DNA of 29,003 bases from Syntrophaceae bacterium UBA4810 (GTDB lineage: Bacteria > Desulfobacterota > Syntrophia > Syntrophales > Smithellaceae). Shown one piece after another: positions 7,696 through 14,652 of the stretch. A program made the position numbers and the translations under genes. How positions within the stretch are numbered: the stretch's first letter is position 1; each line of letters opens with the position of its first letter. The notes beneath the pieces are model-generated. The model was not told the DNA's origin. It did not search any database and worked only from the letters and a program-made list of their open reading frames with translations. The stretch is from positions 1-29,003 of the forward strand of contig DHGA01000088.1 in assembly GCA_002402545.1 (NCBI GenBank). The letters run 5' to 3'.

Positions 7696-8565
7696 TTAAT
7701 TATTTTTATAAAATTGCGTTAGAATGCTTTTTATTAAATTTATTTTTGCGAAATGTCCACCCGTCAGGTAAAACATGAAACCTTCCCTGCCGAGCAGTTT
7801 GTCTCTTATCTGCACTGGTCTGCGCCCGGCTTTATGCAGGCGGAATGTTTCATCCCGCAGATTATTCATGTATTCAACTTTATCCGCCAAGGCTTGACTG
7901 CCGTTATTTACCACTCCCTTGAGGCTGCAAAAAAGCGTTTCTATGTTAAGCTGGGATAAATTATGCAAAGATTTGAGCATCAAATTGAAATCTTCATCCT
8001 GCCGCAAATAAATATTCTTGACGCCACAAAACATGTCACCGGTGAAAAGCCATTTTTCCTGTGGTTCATACAGGCAAATATGCCCCGCTGAGTGGCCTTC
8101 GCATGGGATTATGAGAAATTGATACCGGCCGATATGAATCGACTTTTCAACGGCTTTTGCTTTTGAGCTTTCGGGATAACCCCAGACAATTTTCTGGTAT
8201 GGTTTAAGCTTGAGGTTATCCGGTTTTATAATATATGGCAGTGAATCCGGGTGAGCAAATATTTCAGACAAATAAATTTGCTGAAGGAGATGATTATTGC
8301 CTGTGTGATCTTCATGATAGTGAGTATTGATGATTTTATTTACTTGTCTTTCCTTGAACTCGAGAAGAAATTCACCGCCATGGGTTTTTTTGCCGCCATC
8401 TATAATAGTGGACAGAAACTCGTCACTCGCAAATTTTGTTCCGGTGTCAATCAGGGTGTCTTCGAGCAGAAAAGAGTGTACGCTGTAAAGAACATATTTT
8501 CCGATACTTCTACCCATTTTGAAAACAGTGACATCTTGAAAGTTCGTTTTTTCAAGCATAAGCAT
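7696..8565 (-). CDS. Metallo-beta-lactamase fold hydrolase
   Basis: This is a 289-residue MBL-fold protein. The dinuclear metal motif is NTHYHEDHTGNNHLL (HxHxDH). Further ligands are the His in CEGHSAGHICLYEP and the Asp in LFTGDMF. The start at 8565 is chosen because GAGG lies 6 bases upstream. A TTG 12 bases earlier is the alternative. It is the first gene of the operon with VOC, PadR and Nudix. The VOC neighbour invites a glyoxalase I/II comparison, but the protein lacks the short, compact glyoxalase II layout, so the substrate is unknown. Confidence 0.85.
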   Translation of the reverse strand: MLMLEKTNFQDVTVFKMGRSIGKYVLYSVHSFLLEDTLIDTGTKFASDEFLSTIIDGGKKTHGGEFLLEFKERQVNKIINTHYHEDHTGNNHLLQQIYLSEIFAHPDSLPYIIKPDNLKLKPYQKIVWGYPESSKAKAVEKSIHIGRYQFLIIPCEGHSAGHICLYEPQEKWLFTGDMFCGVKNIYLRQDEDFNLMLKSLHNLSQLNIETLFCSLKGVVNNGSQALADKVEYMNNLRDETFRLHKAGRRPVQIRDKLLGREGFMFYLTGGHFAKINLIKSILTQFYKNN

Positions 8566-8594
8566 TCGCTGCCTCAATTGATTATTCGGTGGCA

Positions 8595-8625
8595 GAAACC
8601 GCGCTATATACGATAGCGCAGTTTC
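8595..8625 (-). promoter_or_regulatory. Long hairpin/dyad in the 5' leader of the MBL operon
   Basis: GAAAC-C-GCGCTAT (8595-8607) and ATAGCGC-A-GTTTC (8113-style right arm at 8613-8625) form a 12-pair stem with one mismatch and a 5-base loop. It lies between the predicted transcription start and the ribosome site. There is no T tract, so it is not a classical terminator. It may be a second operator or an mRNA 5' stabilising hairpin. Confidence 0.45.
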
Positions 8626-8639
8626 TCTTATCCTTCATA

Positions 8640-8675
8640 TTAACATACCTTACTATTAAGGTATGTTAATGTCAA
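8640..8675 (-). promoter_or_regulatory. Sigma-70 type promoter overlapped by a perfect 13-bp-arm operator dyad
   Basis: The arms TTAACATACCTTA (8640-8652) and TAAGGTATGTTAA (8657-8669) are exact reverse complements around a CTAT spacer. Read on the - strand, TTGACA (8675-8670) lies 17 bases from TAAGGT (8652-8647), giving -35 and weak -10 boxes. The dyad fills the spacer and -10, the expected geometry for repression. Which protein binds is inferred: the PadR protein of this operon is the nearest candidate. Confidence 0.6.
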
Positions 8676-8825
8676 GCATTTATTTCATGTATATAAAAAA
8701 ATATTTAGATGTAGATACAGGAAATAATAAATGTTTATAGAGGCAGGCACTATGGAAGGGTCATTTAAATACACGCGAGCGAAAGAGGTGAATATTTATA
8801 TTTTATGGCGAAATAATTATTAAAG

Positions 8826-9170
8826 TCAGGGCATACGCCGTGATTGTTTTTTTAACCGGGCGATATGATAGCGCAGGGTAAGGGCTTTTGCTCCTTCTTT
8901 GGTTTCCAGCGCCTGCAGACGCAGCTTTTTCAGTTCACGGATTTTGGCTTTAAGCTCGGGCTTGGCCATCTTAATTTTACCTTTATGTTTGTGTTTGTGC
9001 GCGGACGCTTCATCTTTTATCCCTTTGGCCTGTTTGATGAAAGCGATAAGCTCTTCTTTTTTCATGTCATGAATCGCCCGTTCATGGGGTAATTCCGCGG
9101 CGATTTCCTGCAATTTTTTAATGGTGAGTTTTTCCAGATGTTGTTCTTTTATCTTTGATTCCTGAGTCAT
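8826..9170 (-). CDS. Small Rho_N-domain (SAP-like) protein
   Basis: This is a 114-residue basic protein. Residues of about 10-50 (LEKLTIKKLQEIAAEL to MKKEELIAFIKQA) match the helix-extended-helix of the Rho termination factor N-terminal domain, a SAP-like nucleic-acid binding fold. A His/Lys linker (HKHKHKGK) follows, then a Lys/Leu/Arg-rich helix of about 45 residues likely to be a coiled coil. The ATG is chosen for the AGGAGG upstream. There is no Rho ATPase domain. Free-standing Rho_N proteins are common in Desulfobacterota, but their function is not established. RNA or DNA binding is inferred from fold and charge. Confidence 0.75.
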   Translation of the reverse strand: MTQESKIKEQHLEKLTIKKLQEIAAELPHERAIHDMKKEELIAFIKQAKGIKDEASAHKHKHKGKIKMAKPELKAKIRELKKLRLQALETKEGAKALTLRYHIARLKKQSRRMP

Positions 9171-9267
9171 CGCGTCTACACCTCCTAAATTTTTGATATT
9201 TGGGACAGTAATGCGCAATTTTCGAGGATGAGGATTGTTCAATTTATAGCATAAAGGAATAGTGGCT

Positions 9268-9603
9268 TCAACCTTTTCGGGGAGGCGGAGCTTCCCTGCG
9301 GCCATGCAGCAAATGGCGGATGGCAAGGAGAGGATGATGTTTGAGCATACGCGGGCCGGCATGGCGCATAACATTGCGGACTTTTTCCCTTGTTGCCGGT
9401 TTGTAACAATGGATCGGGCATTTCACGCAGGTTGGTTTTTGTTCCTGATAAGGGCAGTTGTCCAGGCGTGCTTTGGCGTAATTAAGAAGTTCCACGCAAT
9501 CCGCACACAAGTCATGTTTAACTGTGCTGTGCAAATCGCGGCAGTAAAGTCCGATCATCGCTTCAAGTGTTTTATATTCTGTCTTTATAAAGTTGCTTTT
9601 CAT
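9268..9603 (-). CDS. ygbA: YgbA-family (nitrous oxide-stimulated promoter family) Cys-rich protein
   Basis: This 111-residue protein resembles E. coli YgbA. The diagnostic regions are MIGLYCRDLH, then CADCVELLNYAKARLDNC, then CVKCPIHCYKPATREKVRNVMRHAGPRML (split here from one run). The cysteines at 21, 33, 36, 50, 59, 62 and 66 could bind a metal or Fe-S cluster. In E. coli, ygbA belongs to the nitric-oxide responsive regulon. Its biochemical role is not settled. The ATG follows directly on the DUF1847 stop, so the two are cotranscribed. No NO-regulator site was recognised upstream. Confidence 0.85.
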   Translation of the reverse strand: MKSNFIKTEYKTLEAMIGLYCRDLHSTVKHDLCADCVELLNYAKARLDNCPYQEQKPTCVKCPIHCYKPATREKVRNVMRHAGPRMLKHHPLLAIRHLLHGRREAPPPRKG

Positions 9604-10299
9604 TCATTTTGTTTCCGCGGTTTTTTTAAGCCAGCCGTAATAACTGCCGGAAGTATAGACGGCGGCCAGGGGATTATGGCCGGTTACCCTGTCTTTTACG
9701 GCCAGGACGGTTGTCGGCGCGGCGGCATATTTAAAAAATAATGAATCGTGCCCCACGCAAAGTCCCAGCAGGATATTGAATTGAGTTTTTTCGTGATTGG
9801 CAATCAGCGCCTGCGCGATGGGATTGCACATGGTTTCATGCTGGCCGATAAATATTTTGTTTTCTTCTTTTATGCCGATTTCTTCTTTGGGGACGCAGCC
9901 CACTTTGCAGACTATTGAGACAACTTCAAAACCATGGTTGGATAATATATCAGAAACCATTTTTGACTCGCGGGCGAGGCCAATACAAAAAATGAGTCCC
10001 AGTCGCTTATAATTCATCTTTTGGGCGAATTCGCAAATTTCCTGAATCCGCGGTTTGGTGGGATGCATGGTATACGGCTTTTTGTCTCTACCCGCGTAGC
10101 ATTGACTTTCCTGAAGGGAGGCCTGCCGGGCAAATTCCTTAATCTCCGGATTCTCATAAATGCTTTTTGCTTTTTCTACCTCTTTTTTTTCATTTGCGGT
10201 CGGGCATCCTTTGTAGGCTCGTCCTTTTGGGTTCATACAGATTCTTTCATTTCTCGAAAGCCCACAGTCGGCACAAGCGGCCAATTTATTGTTTTCCAT
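9604..10299 (-). CDS. DUF1847 Cys-rich putative metal-binding protein
   Basis: This is a 231-residue protein when started at 10299, where GAGAGG sits 7 bases upstream. An in-frame ATG 54 bases earlier lacks a ribosome site. The N-terminus has a CADCGL/C/GCP cluster (Cys 9, 12, 21, 32). A Rossmann-like body follows with LGLIFCIGLARE, VVSIVCKVGCVPKEE, GQHETMCNPIAQA and LLGLCVGHDSLF, the DUF1847 signatures. The many cysteines suggest metal or Fe-S binding. The reaction is unknown. It is followed immediately by ygbA and is divergent from the sigma-54 regulator. The 185-base intergenic region holds no recognised operator. Confidence 0.82.
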   Translation of the reverse strand: MENNKLAACADCGLSRNERICMNPKGRAYKGCPTANEKKEVEKAKSIYENPEIKEFARQASLQESQCYAGRDKKPYTMHPTKPRIQEICEFAQKMNYKRLGLIFCIGLARESKMVSDILSNHGFEVVSIVCKVGCVPKEEIGIKEENKIFIGQHETMCNPIAQALIANHEKTQFNILLGLCVGHDSLFFKYAAAPTTVLAVKDRVTGHNPLAAVYTSGSYYGWLKKTAETK

Positions 10300-10484
10300 C
10301 TTGAAACCTCTCGTTTTGGTTTTTTTATTGATTATTATAAATTCATTATTCATTTTTCGTCCATAGTTTATTACATATTACAAGGGTGAATTAAATTATT
10401 TCAGGGTTTCTTTTTCTTGCGTCTGTTAAAAAACTGATGTAATTACTTTAAATATCTTTGAATATTATTACGGAAAAAACTTGC

Positions 10485-11843
10485 ATGAAAAGAAAAACGC
10501 CCGCAAAACAAAAAGAAGTTAATAGCTCAGATGAGCAGAACATTATTCTCGATTCCATAGCGGATGGTGTTTTTACTGTTGACAAAGATTGGCGTATCAC
10601 CTCCTTCAATCGCGCCGCGGAAGAAATTACCAGAGTCTCGCGCAGGGAAGCCGTGGGTCAATTGTGCAAGGATGTTTTGAAGGCGGACGTCTGTGAAAGC
10701 AACTGTTGTCTGCGCACTACAATGAAAACCGGCAAACCTATCGTAAATAAAAAAGTTCACATAATTGACGCGCAGGGGAAAAAAATCCCCATCAGTATCT
10801 CCACGGCTCTTTTGCGTGACAGCAAAGGCAAACTTCTCGGCGCGGTGGAAACTTTCCGCGATATCAGCGTTGAAGAAGATTTGCGCAAAGCTATCCATGC
10901 AAAATATTCATTTGAAGATATAATTTCCAAAAATCACCGCATACTGCAGCTTTTTGATATTCTTCCGGACATAGCCGCGAGCGGCAGCACCGTTTTGATC
11001 GAAGGAGAAAGCGGTACGGGAAAAGAACTTTTTGCCCGCGCCATTCATAATTTAAGCCCGAGAAAAAAGCATCCGTTTGTAGCTGTAAATTGCAGCGCGT
11101 TGCCGGACACTTTACTGGAATCGGAACTCTTCGGTTATAAGGCCGGAGCTTTTACCGATGCGAGGAAAGATAAACCAGGCCGCTTCCGCCTGGCGGAAAA
11201 TGGTACGCTGCTTATCGATGAAATAGGCGAGATTACTCCGGCGATGCAGGTAAAGCTTTTACGCGTTTTGCAGGAGAAGACCTATGAGCCACTGGGCGCT
11301 ACCGAGAGCATCGAGCATAACGTACGCATAATAGCGGCCACTAATAAAGATCTTGATATGCTGGCGCGGGAAGGACATTTTCGTGAGGATCTATATTACC
11401 GGATATATGTTTTTAAAATCAGCTTGCCGCCCCTGCGTGAGCGCATGGAAGATATTCCACTTTTGATTGATCATTTCATTACGCGTTTCAACGCAATGCA
11501 GAAAAAAAACATTCAGGGTGTAAGCGAAGAAGCCATGTCTATTTTGATGAGTTATAACTATCCGGGAAATATTCGTGAGTTGGCCAATATAATTGAATAC
11601 GCATTTATTTTGTGCAAGGGTGGGCTGATTGAAAAGAAGCACCTGCCTGAAAATATTTTTTTTCTCAAGCCTGACCATGATGAAAACGAAATTGTCTCTT
11701 TGCGCGATGCGGAAGCCGGCTATTTACTCAAAGCGCTCAAACAGAACAACTGGGACCGCCTGAAAACGGCCCGGCAGCTAGGTATGCACAAGAGCACGCT
11801 CTACCGGAAAATCAAATCCTTCGGCATTAAACTTCCTTCATAA
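10485..11843 (+). CDS. Sigma-54 dependent activator (PAS-AAA-Fis), ORP-cluster type
   Basis: This is a 452-residue enhancer-binding protein from the ATG at 10485. A TTG at 10458 would add 9 residues, and neither start has a strong ribosome site. The PAS domain (about 20-130) carries a Cys motif (Cys 61, 70, 74, 75). The AAA+ domain shows Walker A GESGTGKE (about 174-181), the sigma-54 contact loop as GAFTDA rather than GAFTGA (about 221-226), Walker B LLIDEIGE, and the R-finger region LREDLYYRIYVFKISLPPLRER (split in family terms). The end is a Fis-type helix-turn-helix, TARQLGMHKSTLYRKI. No response-regulator receiver is present, so control is probably through the PAS. It sits just upstream of a sigma-54 promoter and paired dyads. 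Desulfovibrio ORP genes are controlled by sigma-54 and such a cognate activator. Confidence 0.93.
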   Translation: MKRKTPAKQKEVNSSDEQNIILDSIADGVFTVDKDWRITSFNRAAEEITRVSRREAVGQLCKDVLKADVCESNCCLRTTMKTGKPIVNKKVHIIDAQGKKIPISISTALLRDSKGKLLGAVETFRDISVEEDLRKAIHAKYSFEDIISKNHRILQLFDILPDIAASGSTVLIEGESGTGKELFARAIHNLSPRKKHPFVAVNCSALPDTLLESELFGYKAGAFTDARKDKPGRFRLAENGTLLIDEIGEITPAMQVKLLRVLQEKTYEPLGATESIEHNVRIIAATNKDLDMLAREGHFREDLYYRIYVFKISLPPLRERMEDIPLLIDHFITRFNAMQKKNIQGVSEEAMSILMSYNYPGNIRELANIIEYAFILCKGGLIEKKHLPENIFFLKPDHDENEIVSLRDAEAGYLLKALKQNNWDRLKTARQLGMHKSTLYRKIKSFGIKLPS

Positions 11844-11858
11844 CGATGTTGCAAAATA

Positions 11859-11894
11859 GCGACTTAGTCGCGCAATAAGTCGCGTATATGCGAC
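11859..11894. promoter_or_regulatory. Paired GCGAC/GTCGC dyads, probable enhancer (UAS) of the sigma-54 activator
   Basis: GCGAC-TTA-GTCGC (11859-11871) and GTCGC-GTATAT-GCGAC (11879-11894) place four half-sites on nearly one DNA turn each. They lie about 75-105 bases upstream of the -24 box, the expected distance for a sigma-54 activator. The adjacent regulator is the obvious binder. This is inferred from position and symmetry. Confidence 0.65.
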
Positions 11895-11964
11895 AATAAT
11901 AGTCTATTACAATAACTTTCCTCCTACATGTATCTGAATATATTGCTTTATTATTTTTAGTTTG

Positions 11965-11981
11965 TTGGCACTGCGTTTGCA
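11965..11981 (+). promoter_or_regulatory. Sigma-54 (-24/-12) promoter
   Basis: TTGGCACTGCGTTTGCA has GG at 11967-11968 and GC at 11979-11980, the 12-base spacing required, and matches TGGCACN5TTGCW. It ends about 50 bases before the ATG of the first NifX-like gene, so it probably drives the long + strand cluster. Confidence 0.88.
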
Positions 11982-12032
11982 ATCATAATAAGGCGCTGAC
12001 TTTGTAAGAGAAAGTATGGGGAAAGTAATTTA

Positions 12033-12425
12033 ATGAAAGTAGCCATATCGGTTTTTAAAGATTCTGTTTCGACGGTATTCGATGCGTCGCAGCATCTGTT
12101 GGTTTTAGAGATAAATGGCGCAGGTGAGCAAAAACGCGCGATGGTGAAGCTGAAAACAATTGACCCGATCAGACGTGCTTCCCAACTCAGTGAAGAAGGA
12201 GTCAATGTTCTGATTTGCGGTGCTATTTCTATGCCGATGCAGGCTGCTATATCGGCGAGAAGTATTTTTGTTTATCCGTTTGTTCGCGGCAAAGTCGAGG
12301 ATGTAATTTCAGCTTATCAGGATGGCAAGTTAGGGCAAGCTGTTTATGCGCTGCCAGGTTGTCGCGGCAGGGGGCACGGAAGAGGCCGGGGCAGAAACCG
12401 AGGCACGCACTGTAGCTGGCGCTAA
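12033..12425 (+). CDS. NifX/NafY-like (dinitrogenase FeMo-cofactor family) protein with RG-rich tail
   Basis: This is a 130-residue protein. Residues 1-105 follow the NifX/NifB C-terminal fold: MKVAISVFKDSVSTVFDAS, a central GVNVLICGAISMPMQAAI and a final VEDVISAYQDGKL. This RNase H-like fold binds Mo/Fe-type clusters in related proteins. Past residue 108 it has a low-complexity tail (PGCRGRGHGRGRGRNRG) with two cysteines. It is the first gene after the sigma-54 promoter. ORP-like genes occupy this position in sulfate reducers. The ligand is unknown. Confidence 0.8.
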   Translation: MKVAISVFKDSVSTVFDASQHLLVLEINGAGEQKRAMVKLKTIDPIRRASQLSEEGVNVLICGAISMPMQAAISARSIFVYPFVRGKVEDVISAYQDGKLGQAVYALPGCRGRGHGRGRGRNRGTHCSWR

Positions 12426-12483
12426 AATATTTTAACAATTAATTTACGAGGGAATATTTCATACAGAAAGGGAGAATAAAAAA

Positions 12484-13032
12484 TTGAACGAGTATATTCC
12501 AAAGAAATTATTTTTTACCAAAGGTGTCGGTACGCACCGCGAACAGCTTCATTCATTTGAGTTGGCTCTGCGTGATGCGGGAATCGAAAAATGCAATCTG
12601 GTGCAGGTATCCAGTATTATGCCTCCAGGCTGCAGGGTGATTTCCAGGGCGGAAGGTTTGAAAAAACTGCAGCCGGGCGCGATAACTTTTTGTGTGATGA
12701 GCCGCTGTTGCAGCAATGAACCGCGCCGGCTTATTTCCGCATCGATTGGCTGCGCAATTCCCGTGGATAAAAGCGCATATGGTTACATCAGCGAACATCA
12801 TGCCTTTGGTTTTACTGAACGCCAGACCGGTGACTACGCGGAAGACCTGGCGGCGGCGATGCTCGCCTCAACGTTGGGAATTGATTTTAACGTTGATGAA
12901 AGCTGGGATGAAAAAAAAGAATTGTTCAAAATCAGCGGGAAGATCGTCGGTACAAGAAATATCACGCAATCAAGCGTCCTAAAAAATAAGGATTACACCA
13001 CTGTGCTGGCGGCGGCAGTCTTTGTGTTTTAG
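12484..13032 (+). CDS. pdaD: Pyruvoyl-dependent arginine decarboxylase
   Basis: This 182-residue protein belongs to the PvlArgDC family known from Methanocaldococcus and Chlamydia. The self-cleavage site, where serine becomes the pyruvoyl group, is Ser43-Ser44 in NLVQVSSIMPPGC. Other family regions are FFTKGVGTHREQLHSFELAL, a conserved Glu in GYISEHHAFG, and AEDLAAAML. It converts arginine to agmatine and CO2. Cleavage would give a beta chain of about 43 residues and an alpha chain of about 139. The start is TTG, with GGGAG about 9 bases upstream. Its place within an ORP-type operon is unexpected. Specificity for arginine rather than another amino acid is inferred from the family. Confidence 0.9.
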   Translation: MNEYIPKKLFFTKGVGTHREQLHSFELALRDAGIEKCNLVQVSSIMPPGCRVISRAEGLKKLQPGAITFCVMSRCCSNEPRRLISASIGCAIPVDKSAYGYISEHHAFGFTERQTGDYAEDLAAAMLASTLGIDFNVDESWDEKKELFKISGKIVGTRNITQSSVLKNKDYTTVLAAAVFVF

Positions 13033-13062
13033 GACGATGAGAGATTGAAAGGGAGGAAAAAA

Positions 13063-13275
13063 ATGAACGCAACAAATCGAGGCGGAAGAGGAATGGGTGG
13101 CGGCCAGGGACAAGGACGCGGTGGAGGCCGTGGTCGTATGGGGGGACCACTTGCGGGTGGTGCTGGTGGCACCTGTTTATGTCCCAAATGTGGTCATCGT
13201 CAGTCGCATGGGCGAGGCGTGCCCTGCGCGCAGGTAAAATGTCCGAAGTGTGGAACGACGATGATTAGAGAATAA
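13063..13275 (+). CDS. Small Gly/Arg-rich zinc-ribbon protein
   Basis: This is a 70-residue protein. Residues 1-36 are almost only Gly, Arg and Gln (RGGRGMGGGQGQGRGGGRGR). The C-terminal half is a zinc ribbon or rubredoxin-like knuckle: Cys38, Cys40-PK-Cys43, His49, Cys55, Cys60-PK-Cys63. The pattern CPKCG-H-GxPC-CPKCG is typical of small proteins found beside Mrp/NifX genes. The ATG at 13063 has GGGAGG upstream. An in-frame start 18 bases earlier is possible. Metal binding is likely; the role is unknown. Confidence 0.75.
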   Translation: MNATNRGGRGMGGGQGQGRGGGRGRMGGPLAGGAGGTCLCPKCGHRQSHGRGVPCAQVKCPKCGTTMIRE

Positions 13276-13305
13276 AATATATATTTAAGAAAGGAGGATT
13301 GCATT

Positions 13306-13680
13306 ATGCCTAGAGGAGATGCAACAGGTCCCATGGGCATGGGACCAATGACCGGCCGACAAGCCGGATATTGTGCAGGTTATAATACGCCTGGTTATTT
13401 AAATAACGCCGCAGGACGCGGTTTTGGAAGAGGTTTTGGACGCGGATTTGGTTTTTGGGGACGCGGTGGCCGAGGCGGCGGATTTGGTTGGAGAAATCGT
13501 TTTTTTGCCACAGGCGTTCCGGGTTGGTCCTGGTTCGGTGGTTATAACGCACCGTATCAAAATGTTGATCCGGAAATGGAAAAAAAGGCTCTTCAGCAAG
13601 ATGCTGAAGTTTTAAAATCTGAAATGGATGCAATAAAAAAGCGATTAGAAGAGCTGGATGCTAAGCCTAAAAACAAATAA
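13306..13680 (+). CDS. DUF5320 protein (Gly/Arg/Phe-rich with C-terminal coiled coil)
   Basis: This 124-residue protein starts MPRGDATGPMGMGPMTGR, the hallmark of DUF5320. Residues of about 40-75 are Gly/Arg/Phe/Trp-rich (GRGFGRGFGRGFGFWGRG). The last 35 residues (DPEMEKKALQQDAEVLK onward) are a charged coiled coil. DUF5320 proteins commonly neighbour NifX-like and Mrp/MinD ATPases in anaerobes. No enzymatic function is known. A strong AAAGGAGG ribosome site precedes the ATG. Confidence 0.85.
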   Translation: MPRGDATGPMGMGPMTGRQAGYCAGYNTPGYLNNAAGRGFGRGFGRGFGFWGRGGRGGGFGWRNRFFATGVPGWSWFGGYNAPYQNVDPEMEKKALQQDAEVLKSEMDAIKKRLEELDAKPKNK

Positions 13681-13728
13681 TTAAGCTAGAAGTTGCAGCG
13701 CTTAATAAAGAAGAGCGTTATGCCCGGT

Positions 13729-13764
13729 GATGACAGTGCGGTCAGTGAATACCGCACTGTCATC
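13729..13764 (+). terminator. Strong hairpin between the DUF5320 and ORP-like genes
   Basis: GATGACAGTGCGGT (13729-13742) pairs perfectly with ACCGCACTGTCATC (13751-13764) around an 8-base loop. The following TGGTTTAATTAATT is T-rich but not a clean tract. It may be a partial terminator or a processing/stability hairpin that lowers expression of the downstream genes. Confidence 0.55.
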
Positions 13765-13801
13765 TGGTTTAATTAATTCCAAGATAAAAGGAGAAAATAC
13801 A

Positions 13802-14164
13802 TTGAAGATAGCGTTAACGACATCAGGTAGCGATTTGAAAGCGCCACTGGATAGCCGTTTTGGGCGCGCGCCAAAATTTCTTATTTATGACTTGGAAACA
13901 GGAAATTTTGAAGTTGTCGACAACGCGCAAAATCTTAACGCGGCGCAGGGGGCGGGAATTCAATCCGCGCAAAACATCGCACGGTTGGGTGTTGGGGCGC
14001 TTATCACGGGGCATTGCGGGCCAAAAGCTTTTCGCGTGCTTAAGCAGGCGAGTATTAAGATATACAATGCCTCTGCTGCTACTGTAGGCGAGGCGTTGGA
14101 GCAATATCGCGCGGGAAAGCTTGCCGAAGCAGCGTCAGCTGATGTGGACGGACATTGGGTATGA
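13802..14164 (+). CDS. orp: Orange protein (ORP)-like, NifX-family metallocluster protein
   Basis: This is a 120-residue protein from a TTG start with AAGGAG 8 bases upstream. No ATG in frame is better placed. The layout is that of the Desulfovibrio orange protein: KIALTTSGSDLKAPLDSRFG, then FLIYDLETGNFEVVDN, then GAGIQSAQNIARLGVGALITG with HCGPKAF, then EALEQYRAGKL. D. gigas ORP binds a Mo-S-Cu-S-Mo cluster non-covalently. The ligand here is not known. It overlaps the next gene by 4 bases (ATGA). It is one of three NifX-fold proteins in the cluster and the best ORP match. Confidence 0.85.
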   Translation: MKIALTTSGSDLKAPLDSRFGRAPKFLIYDLETGNFEVVDNAQNLNAAQGAGIQSAQNIARLGVGALITGHCGPKAFRVLKQASIKIYNASAATVGEALEQYRAGKLAEAASADVDGHWV

Positions 14165-14652
14165 TCAGCAGGCCAATTATTTACCGGCCGATAGGTGTTA
14201 TCCACAGTGAGCATATGATTGCGGAAAAAACTCCGATTCAGCCGGTCTATGCCAAAGGCTGTAAAGGACAGGTGAAAGTATTTGCGGAATTTGCCGATGG
14301 GTTGAGAGACCTGGATGGGTTTTCGCATATCTATCTCCTGTATCATTTTCATCAGGCGCCTCCGGCGAAGCTGTTGGTGAAGCCCTTTTTGCAGGATGTG
14401 GAGCGAGGCGTGTTTGCCACAAGAGCTCCCTGCCGTCCCAACGCCATCGGCCTGAGTATTGTGAAATTGCTGAAACGTGAAGGAAATATTTTGCATGTAG
14501 AGGATGTTGATATTATCGACGGCACGCCGCTTCTGGACATTAAGCCTTACACGTCGAAGTTTGACCTGCACGATGTCACAAAAAGCGGCTGGCAGGATGA
14601 AGTGGAAGAAACCGCCGCGCGCAAGCGCGGAAAGAGGGATTACACAAGATGA
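14161..14652 (+). CDS. TrmO/TsaA-like SAM-dependent methyltransferase
   Basis: This 163-residue protein is of the TsaA/YaeB (TrmO) family. Characteristic stretches are YRPIGVIHSEH, LRDLDGFSHIYLLYHFHQ, GVFATRAPCRPNAIGLSIVKL and VEDVDIIDGTPLLDIKPY. E. coli TrmO methylates the t6A37 of tRNA. This is the short form, lacking the C-terminal extension of enterobacterial TrmO, as in many archaea and anaerobes, so the substrate could differ. The ATG overlaps the ORP stop, and its own stop overlaps the DUF89 start, placing it inside a coupled set. Confidence 0.85.
   Translation: MISRPIIYRPIGVIHSEHMIAEKTPIQPVYAKGCKGQVKVFAEFADGLRDLDGFSHIYLLYHFHQAPPAKLLVKPFLQDVERGVFATRAPCRPNAIGLSIVKLLKREGNILHVEDVDIIDGTPLLDIKPYTSKFDLHDVTKSGWQDEVEETAARKRGKRDYTR

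Noticed and set aside
8752..8823. A 23-codon ORF starting at an ATG after AGAGGCAGGCACT.
   Set aside because: It is short with no recognisable features, in A/T-rich intergenic DNA, and the ribosome site is weak. Nothing supports it as a gene.
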